Origin: an uncultured Bacteroidales bacterium
Lineage (GTDB): Bacteria; Bacteroidota; Bacteroidia; Bacteroidales; Bacteroidaceae
DNA: 42,235 nucleotides
NCBI GenBank assembly: GCA_902782245.1
Contig: CACZMI010000022.1
Location: 1 to 42,235 of the forward strand
Direction of reading: 5' to 3'
Shown: piece by piece, positions 34,346-42,235 of the stretch
Layout of the letters: each line of letters starts with the position of its first letter
How positions within the stretch are numbered: the stretch's first letter is position 1
The notes under the pieces: model-generated
The model's input: the letters and a program-made list of their open reading frames with translations, nothing else
Database searches by the model: none
What the model was told of the DNA's origin: nothing
Position numbers and translations under genes: made by a program

Positions 34346-36661
34346 ATGATCAAAAGGGCTCTTATAGTACTGATTGCCACGCTGTTGACCGTATGTGCAC
34401 CCGTTGGGGCACAGAAAGTCGGTCTCGTGCTCAGTGGCGGTGGAGCCAAAGGAATGGCGCATATCGGTGTGATACGGGCCCTTGAAGAGAACGGTATCCC
34501 CATCGATTACATCGCAGGAACATCCATGGGTGCTGTAATAGGCTCTCTCTACGCCATGGGATACTCTCCCGATGAGATGCAGCAGCTGATCAGTTCCGAT
34601 GATTTCAAGAACTGGTACATGGGTACCAGGGATATGAATTATCAGTTCTATTTCAAGCAGAACCCGCCTACCCCTTCAATCATCTCGGCTCAGGTCGCCA
34701 TCAGGGACTCCATGACGGTTATACGTCCAACCGTCAACAGTCTTGTGGACCCCCTTCAGATGAATCTTGCATTCCTGGATATATTCTCGGGTGCATCGGC
34801 CGCCTGCGGCAATAATTTTGACAATCTGTTTGTGCCTTTCAGGGCAGTTGCATCGGATGTGTTCAACAAGAACTCCATTGTGCTTTCCAAAGGTACGTTG
34901 GGCGATGCGGTACGTGCTTCAATGTCATTCCCGTTTGTGTTCCGCCCGATAATGATTGACTCCATAATTGCTTATGACGGAGGTATTTATGATAATTTCC
35001 CCGTAGATGTAATGGTGAATGACTTCCACCCCGACTTCATTATAGGAAGCCTGGTGGCTGTCGCTCCGGGTGAGCATAAAGTAGAGATTCCGGACGAATT
35101 CGATATAATGGGTCAGGTAACCAGCATGATCATCCAGAAGAGTGATTACAGCCTGGACCCCAGTCTTGGAGTAAAGGTGGAGTTTGACCTGACAAGTGTA
35201 GGACTTCTGGATTTTCATCTGATTGACGAGGTATCGGCATTGGGATACCGCAACACCATGCTTCTGATGGATTCCATCAAATCTAGGACTACCGCACGCA
35301 GGGATTCCTCCGTGGTTCAGACGCGGCGTGAAGAGTTCAAGACCCGTATTCCCCGCCTCTATTTCAGTGATATCAGTGTCAAGGGAGTTAATCAGGCGCA
35401 GCAGCGTTACATAAAGAAGGAACTCAATGCCGCTGACAATGATTTTTCATTTGAAGATTTCAAGTACGGCTATTTCAAGCTTCTGTCCGATGATGCCATC
35501 AGTGAGATAATACCCAATACAGATTTCTCGCCGACCGATTCAACATTCAACCTGAACCTGAATGTAAAGTTGGATGACCATCCTACATTCAGTTTCGGAG
35601 GAGGTCTTTCAACTTCTGTAACCAGCCAGTTGTACGGATCTGTTTCATACAGCCATATCGGCGAGGTGTCTGAGTCATATCTGCTTGAAGGACAGTTTGG
35701 AAGATCATACAACAATGCCCAATTGACCACACGCGTGGATATGGCTGTCGCCATACCTATGTCACTTTCAATACAGGCCGGATACAACAACATGAACTAT
35801 TTCCGGTCCGGAGCGTTCATATTCTCGTCCGATAAGTTCAATCCGGCTCTAAACAAGACAATTGAGTTCTTCGGTAAGGTAAAACTCTCCCGTCCTTTCC
35901 TGAATAACTGGAAAACGGTATTCTCAATCGGTGCCGCGCACCATAAGGACTACTATACGCAGGAGAACGACATCAATTTCCGCAGTTTCAAATATGACTG
36001 TAACCGTCATAACATTTTCGGCGGTTCAATTATGTTTACCGGTAACACTCTGAATGCCATACAATATCCCACCAGCGGCCGTTCGGAGACTATCCGTGCA
36101 TTTATCGGCACAGAGAATGACCTGTTCAGGCCACAAAATATCTACTCTCCCGATTATCATTCCGTAGACCGTTCCTGGCTTCAGATATCGGCACATCTGG
36201 AACATTATCTTAATTTCACGCGCCATTTCACTCTGGGAACACTGCTTGAAGGCTTTTATTCCTCCAGGAACTTCTCCAGCAATTACCAGGCGTCAGTGAT
36301 GCAAGCCGCCAATTTCCGCCCCACGGCAAACAGCAAATTTGTGTTTGATCCGGATTTTTCGGCCAATTCATATTTTGCAGCCGGCATCAAACCTATTTGG
36401 ATAATCAACAGCATATTCCATCTGCGTTCAGAGGTATACGTGTTCCAGCCTACCAGACCTATAATAAACATTGACGGTATGGCCGCATATGGCAAGGCTC
36501 TGAGTGGTACACAGGTTATGGGCGAAATCAATTTCGTCGCTCAGTACCAGAAGATATCGCTGAATGCATTCGTTGACTTTTCCACATCAAGTAACAATGC
36601 ATCGATGTTTGGTGTTACCATGGGTATCCTGATGCCCAACGAGTGGTTCCTAGAGTATTAA
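34346..36661 (+). CDS. Patatin-like phospholipase with POTRA and outer-membrane beta-barrel
   Basis: A 771-residue protein with a signal peptide (1 to about 22, ending VGAQ). The patatin domain (about 24-300) has the oxyanion loop SGGGAKGMAHIG, the nucleophile motif GTSMG and the dyad aspartate in YDGGIYDNFP. A POTRA-like segment follows (about 335-420, FSDISVKGVNQAQQRYIKKEL), then a C-terminal barrel of the bacterial surface antigen type (about 430-771), ending in an aromatic-rich last strand (NEWFLEY). This is the layout of type Vd autotransporters such as PlpD and FplA, which place a lipase at the cell surface. I start at ATG 34346, 18 bp after the promoter box. Confidence 0.88.
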   Translation: MIKRALIVLIATLLTVCAPVGAQKVGLVLSGGGAKGMAHIGVIRALEENGIPIDYIAGTSMGAVIGSLYAMGYSPDEMQQLISSDDFKNWYMGTRDMNYQFYFKQNPPTPSIISAQVAIRDSMTVIRPTVNSLVDPLQMNLAFLDIFSGASAACGNNFDNLFVPFRAVASDVFNKNSIVLSKGTLGDAVRASMSFPFVFRPIMIDSIIAYDGGIYDNFPVDVMVNDFHPDFIIGSLVAVAPGEHKVEIPDEFDIMGQVTSMIIQKSDYSLDPSLGVKVEFDLTSVGLLDFHLIDEVSALGYRNTMLLMDSIKSRTTARRDSSVVQTRREEFKTRIPRLYFSDISVKGVNQAQQRYIKKELNAADNDFSFEDFKYGYFKLLSDDAISEIIPNTDFSPTDSTFNLNLNVKLDDHPTFSFGGGLSTSVTSQLYGSVSYSHIGEVSESYLLEGQFGRSYNNAQLTTRVDMAVAIPMSLSIQAGYNNMNYFRSGAFIFSSDKFNPALNKTIEFFGKVKLSRPFLNNWKTVFSIGAAHHKDYYTQENDINFRSFKYDCNRHNIFGGSIMFTGNTLNAIQYPTSGRSETIRAFIGTENDLFRPQNIYSPDYHSVDRSWLQISAHLEHYLNFTRHFTLGTLLEGFYSSRNFSSNYQASVMQAANFRPTANSKFVFDPDFSANSYFAAGIKPIWIINSIFHLRSEVYVFQPTRPIINIDGMAAYGKALSGTQVMGEINFVAQYQKISLNAFVDFSTSSNNASMFGVTMGILMPNEWFLEY

Positions 36662-36686
36662 TAAATCAATATAACAAACTGACAAT

Positions 36687-38333
36687 ATGGAGAAATATCC
36701 ACATTATCTCGAAAGGCTTCAGGCCGCGACACGCAAGTACTGGGACAAACCCGCATTGAACAACATCGGTGGTGAGACATTCACATATGCCCAGATGGCG
36801 CGTTCCATAGCACGTTTTCATATCGTATTTGAATATGCAGGCATAAAGAAAGGTGACCATATAGCCCTGTGCGCACAGAACGGTGCCCGCTGGGGATTCG
36901 CCTATCTGGCAGTAAACACATACGGTACTGTAATTGTGCCCATCCTGGCCGATTTCAAGCCCGACAGCGTAATGGGACTGGTCAACCACTCGGAGAGCAT
37001 AGTTCTCTTTACCGATGCCGGCCGATGGGCAAAGATGGACAGCGCCAAGATGCCCAATGTACGTGCCGTATTTGACGTAAACGAACTCAAGCTGCTGTTC
37101 TGCAACGATGACAAGATACAATATGGCTTTGACCATCTTGACGAGCTGTTTGCCAAGAAGTATCCCGGCGGTTTCGGTCCCGATGATGTGGTATTCCCCA
37201 CCGATAACTGGGATGACCTCTCCACCATCAACTACACATCGGGCTCAACAGGCGATCCCAAGGGCGTAATGCTTACCTACCGTAACTTCTCATCCATAGT
37301 GGATTACAGCCAGCGTCACGTTCCCGCAGGTGATAAGATGGTCTCCATGCTGCCCATGGCCCATATGTACGGACTGGTAATAGAGTTCCTCTATCCGCTC
37401 AGCAACGGCACTTCCATATACTGGCTGGGTGCCGCCCCCACTCCGGCAGCCCTCATGAAAGCCTTCGCCGATGTAAAGCCCTATCTGCTCATAACCGTTC
37501 CGCTGGTTATGGAAAAGATCTACAAGTCCAAGATCAAGCCCATGATAGATAAGCCCATCATAAAGTTCCTGCTTCATATTCCGGGCATTAACTCTATCAT
37601 TTACAAGAAGATAAAAGACGGACTTGTAGCTGCGTTCGGTGGTAATTGTGAGGAGTTCATCATGGGTGGCGCCGCCCTTAACCCCGAGGTAGAGCGCATA
37701 TTCAAAAAGATCAAGTTCCCCTACCTGGTAGGTTACGGAATGACCGAGGCCTGCCCCCTGCTGGCCTATGAGCACTGGACCAAATACGTGCCGGGATCAT
37801 GCGGTAAGCCGGTAGACGTTGCAGAGGTACGTATTGACTCTGATGATCCTCAGCACACTGTAGGTGAGATTCAGGCCCGCGGTGAGAACATCACCATAGG
37901 TTATTACAACAACCCCGAGGCTACCGCCAATGCCTTTACTGACGACGGCTGGCTCAAGACCGGCGATCTGGGTATAATGGATGCCGACGGCAACATATTC
38001 ATCCGTGGCCGCAGCAAGAACATGATTCTGGGTCCATCGGGCCAGAATATCTATCCCGAGGAGATTGAGGCTGTCGTGAACAATCAGGATTATGTTGTTG
38101 AGTCTGTTGTAGTTGACCGTGGCGGCAAACTGGTGGCTCTGGTATATCTTGATGAACAGGCTATAGCCAAGGCTCTCCTGGATCCTGAGGCCAAGGATGC
38201 CATCCCGGAGAACATCCGTCTTGCATCAAACCGTCAGCTCCCCGTATACAGCCAGATAGCCAAGGTAGAAATCCAGGCAGTCCCGTTTGAGAAGACTCCC
38301 AAGATGTCTATCCGCCGCTTCCTCTACAAATGA
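36687..38333 (+). CDS. Long-chain acyl-CoA synthetase (AMP-binding)
   Basis: A 548-residue adenylate-forming enzyme that activates fatty acids to acyl-CoA. The motifs YTSGSTGDPKGVMLTY, VGYGMTEACPLL, GWLKTGDLGIMD and RGRSKNMILGPSGQNIYPEE are typical of the long-chain group. The C-terminal domain is present (to MSIRRFLYK), with the late lysine in EKTPKMS likely to be catalytic. It lies 25 bp after the patatin gene, so lipase and acyl-CoA synthetase may be one transcript, a sensible pair for taking up released fatty acids. Its stop TGA lies inside the palindrome at 38328. Confidence 0.92.
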   Translation: MEKYPHYLERLQAATRKYWDKPALNNIGGETFTYAQMARSIARFHIVFEYAGIKKGDHIALCAQNGARWGFAYLAVNTYGTVIVPILADFKPDSVMGLVNHSESIVLFTDAGRWAKMDSAKMPNVRAVFDVNELKLLFCNDDKIQYGFDHLDELFAKKYPGGFGPDDVVFPTDNWDDLSTINYTSGSTGDPKGVMLTYRNFSSIVDYSQRHVPAGDKMVSMLPMAHMYGLVIEFLYPLSNGTSIYWLGAAPTPAALMKAFADVKPYLLITVPLVMEKIYKSKIKPMIDKPIIKFLLHIPGINSIIYKKIKDGLVAAFGGNCEEFIMGGAALNPEVERIFKKIKFPYLVGYGMTEACPLLAYEHWTKYVPGSCGKPVDVAEVRIDSDDPQHTVGEIQARGENITIGYYNNPEATANAFTDDGWLKTGDLGIMDADGNIFIRGRSKNMILGPSGQNIYPEEIEAVVNNQDYVVESVVVDRGGKLVALVYLDEQAIAKALLDPEAKDAIPENIRLASNRQLPVYSQIAKVEIQAVPFEKTPKMSIRRFLYK

Positions 38334-38366
38334 TACAAAAGGGGACAGACCCCTTTTGTATCATTT
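38328..38366. repeat. Palindromic repeat, copy 3 (longest perfect arms of the TGA type)
   Basis: Perfect 17-bp arms (AAATGATACAAAAGGGG with its complement) around the loop ACAGA. The left arm contains the last lysine codon and the stop TGA of the acyl-CoA synthetase gene. Core and loop match 6452 and 39112. Confidence 0.9.
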
Positions 38367-38405
38367 CTGCAAAAATCATTGTCTAACCTAATAATTGAAA
38401 TCAAA

Positions 38406-39089
38406 ATGGAAGAATTAAGAAAAAGATCTCTCAAACTTGCTATCTGGGACCTTGGTGTAACGGTACTGGTGTCTATTCTTATCATCGTTTTTTACACCGG
38501 GAAGAATCCGCTCATCAATCAAACTGACCTGAAAGCGTTTACAGCCTGGAACTGTGTAATGTACGCAGCATTGCTCCCTGTCCTATATTACCAATGGCTC
38601 AAGTTTTTCAAGGCTATGAAAGATGCATATCCTGATAACGATATCCTGAGGCAAACAATCAGATTAGGCAAAATTGCATATATTATTTACGCTGTGGCAT
38701 CAGCAATAGGTCTGATTGTGACCGTATTTGATACATTCATAGTAACGCCCGATGCTTTTGGATGGACCAACAATACATATGGATTATTTCCCAAAAATAA
38801 TATAGGATTACGATGCAACGATCTTATTACCGCTGCCGGGGGCCTCATATCAGTTATGTTTCTTTTCCTCTGCAAACATGAAGAGCCTAAAAGCAAGATG
38901 CGTGTACTTACTATTATCCTTGCACTGGAAATACCTTCCACAATGATTATCTCTTTAGCTATACAATCCATCATACTGATGTCATTTGTATATGCAATCT
39001 TCTGGATATCCGAGTTCCTGTTCCTGATTCAGATATACAAGGGATATGAGTTCGGTAAACCTAAAGAAGAAATTTCTGCAGGATATTAA
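38406..39089 (+). CDS. Multi-pass membrane protein of unknown function
   Basis: A 227-residue protein with about six hydrophobic spans (roughly 13-34, 46-68, 88-112, 140-158, 168-190, 192-214) and no enzyme motif. I do not recognise the family. I start at ATG 38406; an upstream TTG would add nine residues. It lies between two copies of the palindrome (38328 and 39112), and its lower GC and codon use differ from the housekeeping genes before it, which suggests a variable region. Confidence 0.7.
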   Translation: MEELRKRSLKLAIWDLGVTVLVSILIIVFYTGKNPLINQTDLKAFTAWNCVMYAALLPVLYYQWLKFFKAMKDAYPDNDILRQTIRLGKIAYIIYAVASAIGLIVTVFDTFIVTPDAFGWTNNTYGLFPKNNIGLRCNDLITAAGGLISVMFLFLCKHEEPKSKMRVLTIILALEIPSTMIISLAIQSIILMSFVYAIFWISEFLFLIQIYKGYEFGKPKEEISAGY

Positions 39090-39111
39090 ACTGCATCCTG
39101 ATAAGGATTGA

Positions 39112-39152
39112 AAAATAGTACAAAAGGGGACAGACCCCTTTTGTACTATTTT
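39112..39152. repeat. Palindromic repeat, copy 4, between convergent genes
   Basis: Perfect 18-bp arms (AAAATAGTACAAAAGGGG with its complement) around the loop ACAGA. It lies between the stop of the membrane protein gene (39089) and the stop of the minus-strand lipoprotein gene (39159). Confidence 0.9.
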
Positions 39153-39158
39153 CATGTG

Positions 39159-39737
39159 TTACTGTTTGTTGAAGAGGTAACCTTGATCAAAAAATACGGT
39201 GTATGCAGCATTGTCGTTGGCTATGAACGCGAATGATATTCCTTTCTCTTTATAGTTATGAACATTTAGAGATTGGGCAGTCTGCCACTGACTGTCAAAG
39301 GGATCTGCGGCATTAATGTTATTTTTTTCACCATCGATCGCAAACATTTCATTTTGGCCGACAGATACTATGCCGTCTTTATAAGTGTATGCGCCTTTGT
39401 ACAGTCTTACAAGAGCACCGTCATAAATTTCAACGTTGTCACCGCTAAAGCGTAAAGCCATTGTTATAACGCCATCTTTATCCTTGGAGTACCATGTACC
39501 CTGGAGTAAAGACTTATCGGACGGCAGATTGGTGGCTCCTTTCTTAAAATAGAGATACACTCTCTCTACATCTTGAGATGTAAGCGTTGGCGTATCATAG
39601 AAGTATTCAAAACACAATACTGACCCTTGGCAAGGAAGGCTTATACGTGTGGTATCTGTAAAGATGTTTTCAGGTATGGTATCCCATCTGGCCTGCTCAA
39701 TATCATCAACAAGTAAAGCATAACGTTCTCTGGCCAT
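39159..39737 (-). pseudogene. Frameshifted lipoprotein, C-terminal fragment
   Basis: The larger, downstream part (192 residues from an internal ATG) of a lipoprotein whose first part lies at 39749-40078. Removing one copy of the 11-bp tandem duplication at 39766-39787 restores a single frame of 302 residues, joined as GPFVIGNLIVEDITMARERY. The fragment carries LLQGTWYSKDKDGVITMALRFSGD-like sequence, reminiscent of lipocalin-like repeats in Bacteroidota lipoproteins. Without the signal peptide it would stay in the cytosol if made at all. The function is unknown. Confidence 0.75.
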
Positions 39738-39748
39738 TGTGATGTCTT

Positions 39749-40078
39749 CTACGATAAGATTGCCAATAACAAAAGGATAACAAAAGGACCGTATTTGCCC
39801 TCGTCGCGGTACTCGTAGAATGGCTTATACTCATCTTCCTCTTTCTCATAAGGAGAATAAATGTATGAGTATTGGTATGAACCATCGGGGTTTATAAAAT
39901 ATGATTCAGAGCTTATTTCAGAGGGGGTGACAAGTGTAATGTTCCAGTCTCCTGCCAAATCCTGTAATGTAATGGCAGCCGCCGGCTGATTATCATCACC
40001 AATCTTATCATCATTGTTACATGCTACCAGTAACGGCATGGCTATAATTGCACATGCAAAAGTCCTTTTTATATCCAT
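39749..40078 (-). pseudogene. Frameshifted lipoprotein, N-terminal fragment
   Basis: A 109-residue fragment with a lipoprotein signal (MDIKRTFACAIIAMPLLVAC; the lipobox LVAC ends at Cys20), then an acidic linker and LQDLAGDWNITLV, a lipocalin-like start. After GKYGPFVI the frame shifts into a hydrophobic nonsense tail (LLLLAILS) and stops. The cause is the 11-bp duplication just upstream of the break. Promoter and lipobox are intact, so the short product may still be made and secreted. The whole gene would span 39159-40078. Confidence 0.78.
39766..39787. repeat. 11-bp tandem duplication inside the lipoprotein gene
   Basis: ATAACAAAAGG occurs twice without a gap. One copy fewer restores the reading frame. 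This is the kind of change that slipped-strand replication can make or undo. Confidence 0.9.
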
Positions 40079-40107
40079 TGTTTTTTCAGTTTATGTAAGA
40101 TGTTGGG

Positions 40108-40139
40108 CAAAGATAGTAAAACTGATTTAGTGACGCAAA
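40108..40139 (-). promoter_or_regulatory. Promoter of the lipoprotein gene
   Basis: On the minus strand TTTG (40139-40136), 20 bases, then TATCTTTG (40115-40108), 29 bp before the start codon. This is the best complete match to the Bacteroidota promoter in the window. Confidence 0.7.
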
Positions 40140-40170
40140 GTGGTCGTTTAAGAATGCGTCACAGATTAGG

Positions 40171-40584
40171 TTAATTTTGCTTGGATTGAGAATCCTTGTT
40201 CTCTGTCCACTGGCTTTTGTAGCGGCGGAAGAAACCTAAGATTATTGCGCTGATAATAAATAAGACACTGAATATCTGGGCTACAATATCCGTGTCCAAC
40301 ATGTATGAGTAACGTATGGCAGCAATCAAGCCCACAAAAGAAGCTATCATGCAGAAGAAGCTGGCTCTGTAGACTGATTTTTTGGTTGATGGCTTCAATG
40401 AATCCAGTCTGTTGCTGGGGTTGAAAACGATCATCCAGATGATGCATGCTGCAGCCATAATTCCGCATGGAACAGCGACAAGGCTTGCTCTATGTGAGGC
40501 CAGGGCAACAAGGAAAATGCCGGCAGCAACAACCAGCCCGATGATACTAATCATGTAGATGTCTCTTTTTGAATCTGATTTCAT
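40171..40584 (-). CDS. Small four-span membrane protein of unknown function
   Basis: A 137-residue protein with four hydrophobic segments (about 10-30, 34-54, 74-92, 98-116) and basic tails at both ends. I recognise no family. It lies upstream of, and on the same strand as, the broken lipoprotein, which has its own promoter, so the two are probably separate units. Confidence 0.65.
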   Translation of the reverse strand: MKSDSKRDIYMISIIGLVVAAGIFLVALASHRASLVAVPCGIMAAACIIWMIVFNPSNRLDSLKPSTKKSVYRASFFCMIASFVGLIAAIRYSYMLDTDIVAQIFSVLFIISAIILGFFRRYKSQWTENKDSQSKQN

Positions 40585-40674
40585 AATTGTTAGAAAAGGG
40601 TTAGTATTTGCAAATTAAGGGATTATCCCTGGTATTTGCAATAGTAGCGCGGAAGATTATGCGGGCCGGATGGC

Positions 40675-40708
40675 GGGATGCGGGCCGTGAGGGCATCGGC
40701 CTCAAAGA
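40675..40708. repeat. Direct repeat with GGCCG/CGGCC hairpin, copy 1
   Basis: Contains GGCCGTGAGGGCATCGGCC (40683-40701), which occurs again at 42171-42189 in the same orientation with similar flanks (GGGAT before, AAAGA after). The arms GGCCG and CGGCC can pair. It abuts and overlaps the stop of the GNAT gene. A nearby GCGGGCCG is also doubled. Confidence 0.7.
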
Positions 40709-41175
40709 ATGCATTGCATCAAGGCCTCTTCGCCATCATCGGACAAAATCCTGAAGCCGGCTTTCTTGTACATACACATGGCATAGTTTGCCTTCTGAAC
40801 GGAGAGGGAGACGCTCTTATACCCATCGGCTTTGAGGAGTTCCAGCATCTGCCGGAGCAGATCTGTTCCTATACCCAGGTTCCGGTATTCCTTATACAGG
40901 GAGATTGCAATTGAAGGGACATCATCGGCTATATGGCCGTAGTCGTTCATGATGCGGCTCCAGATAGCACCTACTATCTTATCCCCTACCTCTGCTACCA
41001 GGCAACGATCATCGTGCATCTGACCAAAGTCACGGATATAGACCTGCAGGTTCTCATCATCGAGAATACTACTGGGAGGTGCGGCAACACCTTCGGGGAT
41101 GAAGATTGCCTCATAGAGGAAATCTCCAAGTATTGGTATTTCTTCTTTCCTTATTGGTCTTATCTGGTAATTCAT
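40702..41175 (-). CDS. GNAT-family N-acetyltransferase
   Basis: A 157-residue acetyltransferase fold that uses acetyl-CoA. The N-terminus IRPIRKEEIPILGDFLYEAI and the acetyl-CoA loop YRNLGIGTDLL (the RxxGxG pattern) are clear, followed by VSLSVQKANYAMCMYKKAGF, the usual beta5 and helix region. The acceptor (small molecule, peptide or antibiotic) cannot be told. It has its own -7 box, and its 3' end lies in a short direct repeat, so it may be part of a mobile or variable cassette. Confidence 0.85.
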   Translation of the reverse strand: MNYQIRPIRKEEIPILGDFLYEAIFIPEGVAAPPSSILDDENLQVYIRDFGQMHDDRCLVAEVGDKIVGAIWSRIMNDYGHIADDVPSIAISLYKEYRNLGIGTDLLRQMLELLKADGYKSVSLSVQKANYAMCMYKKAGFRILSDDGEEALMQCIL

Positions 41176-41197
41176 TAGATGCTTGAATTTATTGGCG

Positions 41198-41205
41198 CAA
41201 AAGTA
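41198..41205 (-). promoter_or_regulatory. -7 promoter box of the GNAT gene
   Basis: On the minus strand TACTTTTG matches TAnnTTTG, 22 bp before the start at 41175. Confidence 0.5.
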
Positions 41206-41301
41206 CCTAAAAAAAATGATTATGGGCTGGTAGCGATACTGGTCTTTTCTATTAATACTGATATGAGGATTAACTGTCTTATATTAACCAATGTCACTCT
41301 A

Positions 41302-42018
41302 CTACTGGCAGACGGGACGGACGGAAAGACCACACATACGCATTTGTGTTAGTACACCTTTGCCTCCCCAAAAATCTATTGACAGATAACAGGCGCGATT
41401 ATTCTCATCAATGTAAATATCATATTCATCCCAAGGATACCATCTGCCGAGCGTGCTTGACCAATAATTACCTTGGGTACCACCTGGATTAGACAGGAAT
41501 GTACTTCCGGCAAAAGGCAGAAATATGGAGCGACCCTCATATCCCAGGACCTTGCTTGTAAAAAGAGCACCCCATACGCCATTCTTTGTTCTTGGGCTCA
41601 TGGTACAGCTGTCCAACAGCTCTCGCCATTCATCCGCAGTGGGAATACGCCATTTGCCACCCCATAGGATATGGGCCACATCATCCTTGGGTTCAAGCGT
41701 TGTCTTGTCATCAGTGAAACCCTCATAACCATAATGACTGTTTTTGCAGTACCTGGTCATACTGGTATCAGAACCGTTGCAATAGATGTAACTATCCCAA
41801 GAATAACCAGTCTCATAAGATGTAACAGTCATCCCCCAGGCATATAAATCACCATACGATTCAGGTGTCTCTGCACCTACATTACAGGTTGCCCACTTGA
41901 CGCTCAACCCCAGATCAATGTACTCATGACTGTTCTCCATGTTACGGGGTTGTTGAGCAGATGCTGGTGCCCAGAAGAATAGCAACAATGCTATAGGTAT
42001 GATTTCTGACGCTCTCAT
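41302..42018 (-). CDS. Secreted FISUMP-domain protein
   Basis: A 238-residue protein with a signal peptide (about 1-21, ending ASAQ). The domain is the Fibrobacter succinogenes major paralogous (FISUMP) type, recognised from EYIDLGLSVKWATCNVGA, YGDLYAWG, WGGKWRIPTADEWRELLDSC, GNYWSSTLG and the closing CGLSVRPVC. Such proteins are abundant on the surface of Bacteroidales and are believed to have a C-type-lectin-like fold; a binding role is likely but unproven. The whole protein is this one domain. It has its own promoter box. Confidence 0.85.
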   Translation of the reverse strand: MRASEIIPIALLLFFWAPASAQQPRNMENSHEYIDLGLSVKWATCNVGAETPESYGDLYAWGMTVTSYETGYSWDSYIYCNGSDTSMTRYCKNSHYGYEGFTDDKTTLEPKDDVAHILWGGKWRIPTADEWRELLDSCTMSPRTKNGVWGALFTSKVLGYEGRSIFLPFAGSTFLSNPGGTQGNYWSSTLGRWYPWDEYDIYIDENNRACYLSIDFWGGKGVLTQMRMCGLSVRPVCQ

Positions 42019-42035
42019 TAGAACTTAATTTGCAA

Positions 42036-42043
42036 CAAAAGTA
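42036..42043 (-). promoter_or_regulatory. -7 promoter box of the FISUMP gene
   Basis: On the minus strand TACTTTTG matches TAnnTTTG, 17 bp before the start at 42018, leaving a very short leader. Confidence 0.5.
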
Positions 42044-42162
42044 ATTCTTATATCAGCGAACTGCAAGAGTTATGCGCTGCAAAACTGTTGCATTGTCCAT
42101 GGGTAATCTCTGCTGCCATTTGCAGACTGCCTGATGATACGCAGATAACAGCCCGCGGGACA

Positions 42163-42196
42163 GGGATATCGGCCGTGAGGGCATCGGCCATAAAGA
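42163..42196. repeat. Direct repeat with GGCCG/CGGCC hairpin, copy 2
   Basis: The same 19-bp core as at 40683-40701, in the same orientation, 1488 bp away. The surrounding 42019-42235 has no gene that I can see; it is rich in GCATCGG-like words up to the window end. Confidence 0.7.
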
Positions 42197-42235
42197 TATG
42201 AGCATCGGGGACATCGGTTTTAGTATAATAAGCTT

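Noticed and set aside
1-42235. CRISPR arrays, rRNA genes, prophage or conjugative genes
   Set aside because: None was seen: no regularly spaced repeats, no rRNA-like stretches, and no integrase, capsid or relaxase motifs.

Overview
The window is chromosomal DNA of a member of the order Bacteroidales (phylum Bacteroidota), probably an anaerobe from a gut-like habitat. Signs of this are a complete Bat (Bacteroides aerotolerance) operon, an S46 dipeptidyl peptidase, a Bacteroidota-type PurF paralogue, the small DUF4250 and DUF4295 proteins, a FISUMP-type secreted protein, repeated TAnnTTTG promoter boxes, and almost no Shine-Dalgarno sequences. I cannot name a genus from the sequence alone.

Layout. 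1-6480: the end of carB, a small formate/nitrite-type transporter, a convergent oxidoreductase/esterase pair, then an S46 peptidase running out of frame into a decapitated sirtuin, followed by two small genes. 6484-10170: on the minus strand, a PurF-like enzyme without its glutaminase cysteine, a tRNA-Ser(CGA) in an odd structured spacer, and a paaK/ACT pair. 10171-15578: plus-strand housekeeping genes: tsaD, rpmB-rpmG-DUF4295, ftsY, rimO, an HU gene, and a membrane-anchored HU protein with a LysM domain. 15721-24902: moxR, DUF58, a membrane protein, batA-B-C-D-E and a PAP2 phosphatase, apparently one long operon. 24903-25380: a small helix-turn-helix gene between two inverted copies of a structured element. 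25497-29347: a TPR protein and gyrA on the minus strand. 29620-38333: clpC, htpG, a patatin/beta-barrel protein and an acyl-CoA ligase. 38334-42235: a more variable end with membrane proteins, a frameshifted lipoprotein, a GNAT acetyltransferase, a FISUMP protein and short repeats.

Three genes look damaged or altered by small events: the peptidase/sirtuin junction (deletion), htpG (an in-frame loss of about 14-16 residues in the ATPase domain), and a lipoprotein broken by an 11-bp tandem duplication. A dispersed palindromic repeat with the core TACAAAAGGGG / CCCCTTTTGTA sits at gene 3' ends at four places, and one copy carries compensatory base changes. The strongest candidates for undescribed biology are the paired structured elements around the helix-turn-helix gene at 25030, the HU-membrane-LysM protein at 14634, and the palindrome family. 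All calls rest on reading the sequence and on recalled family knowledge; no searches were run.
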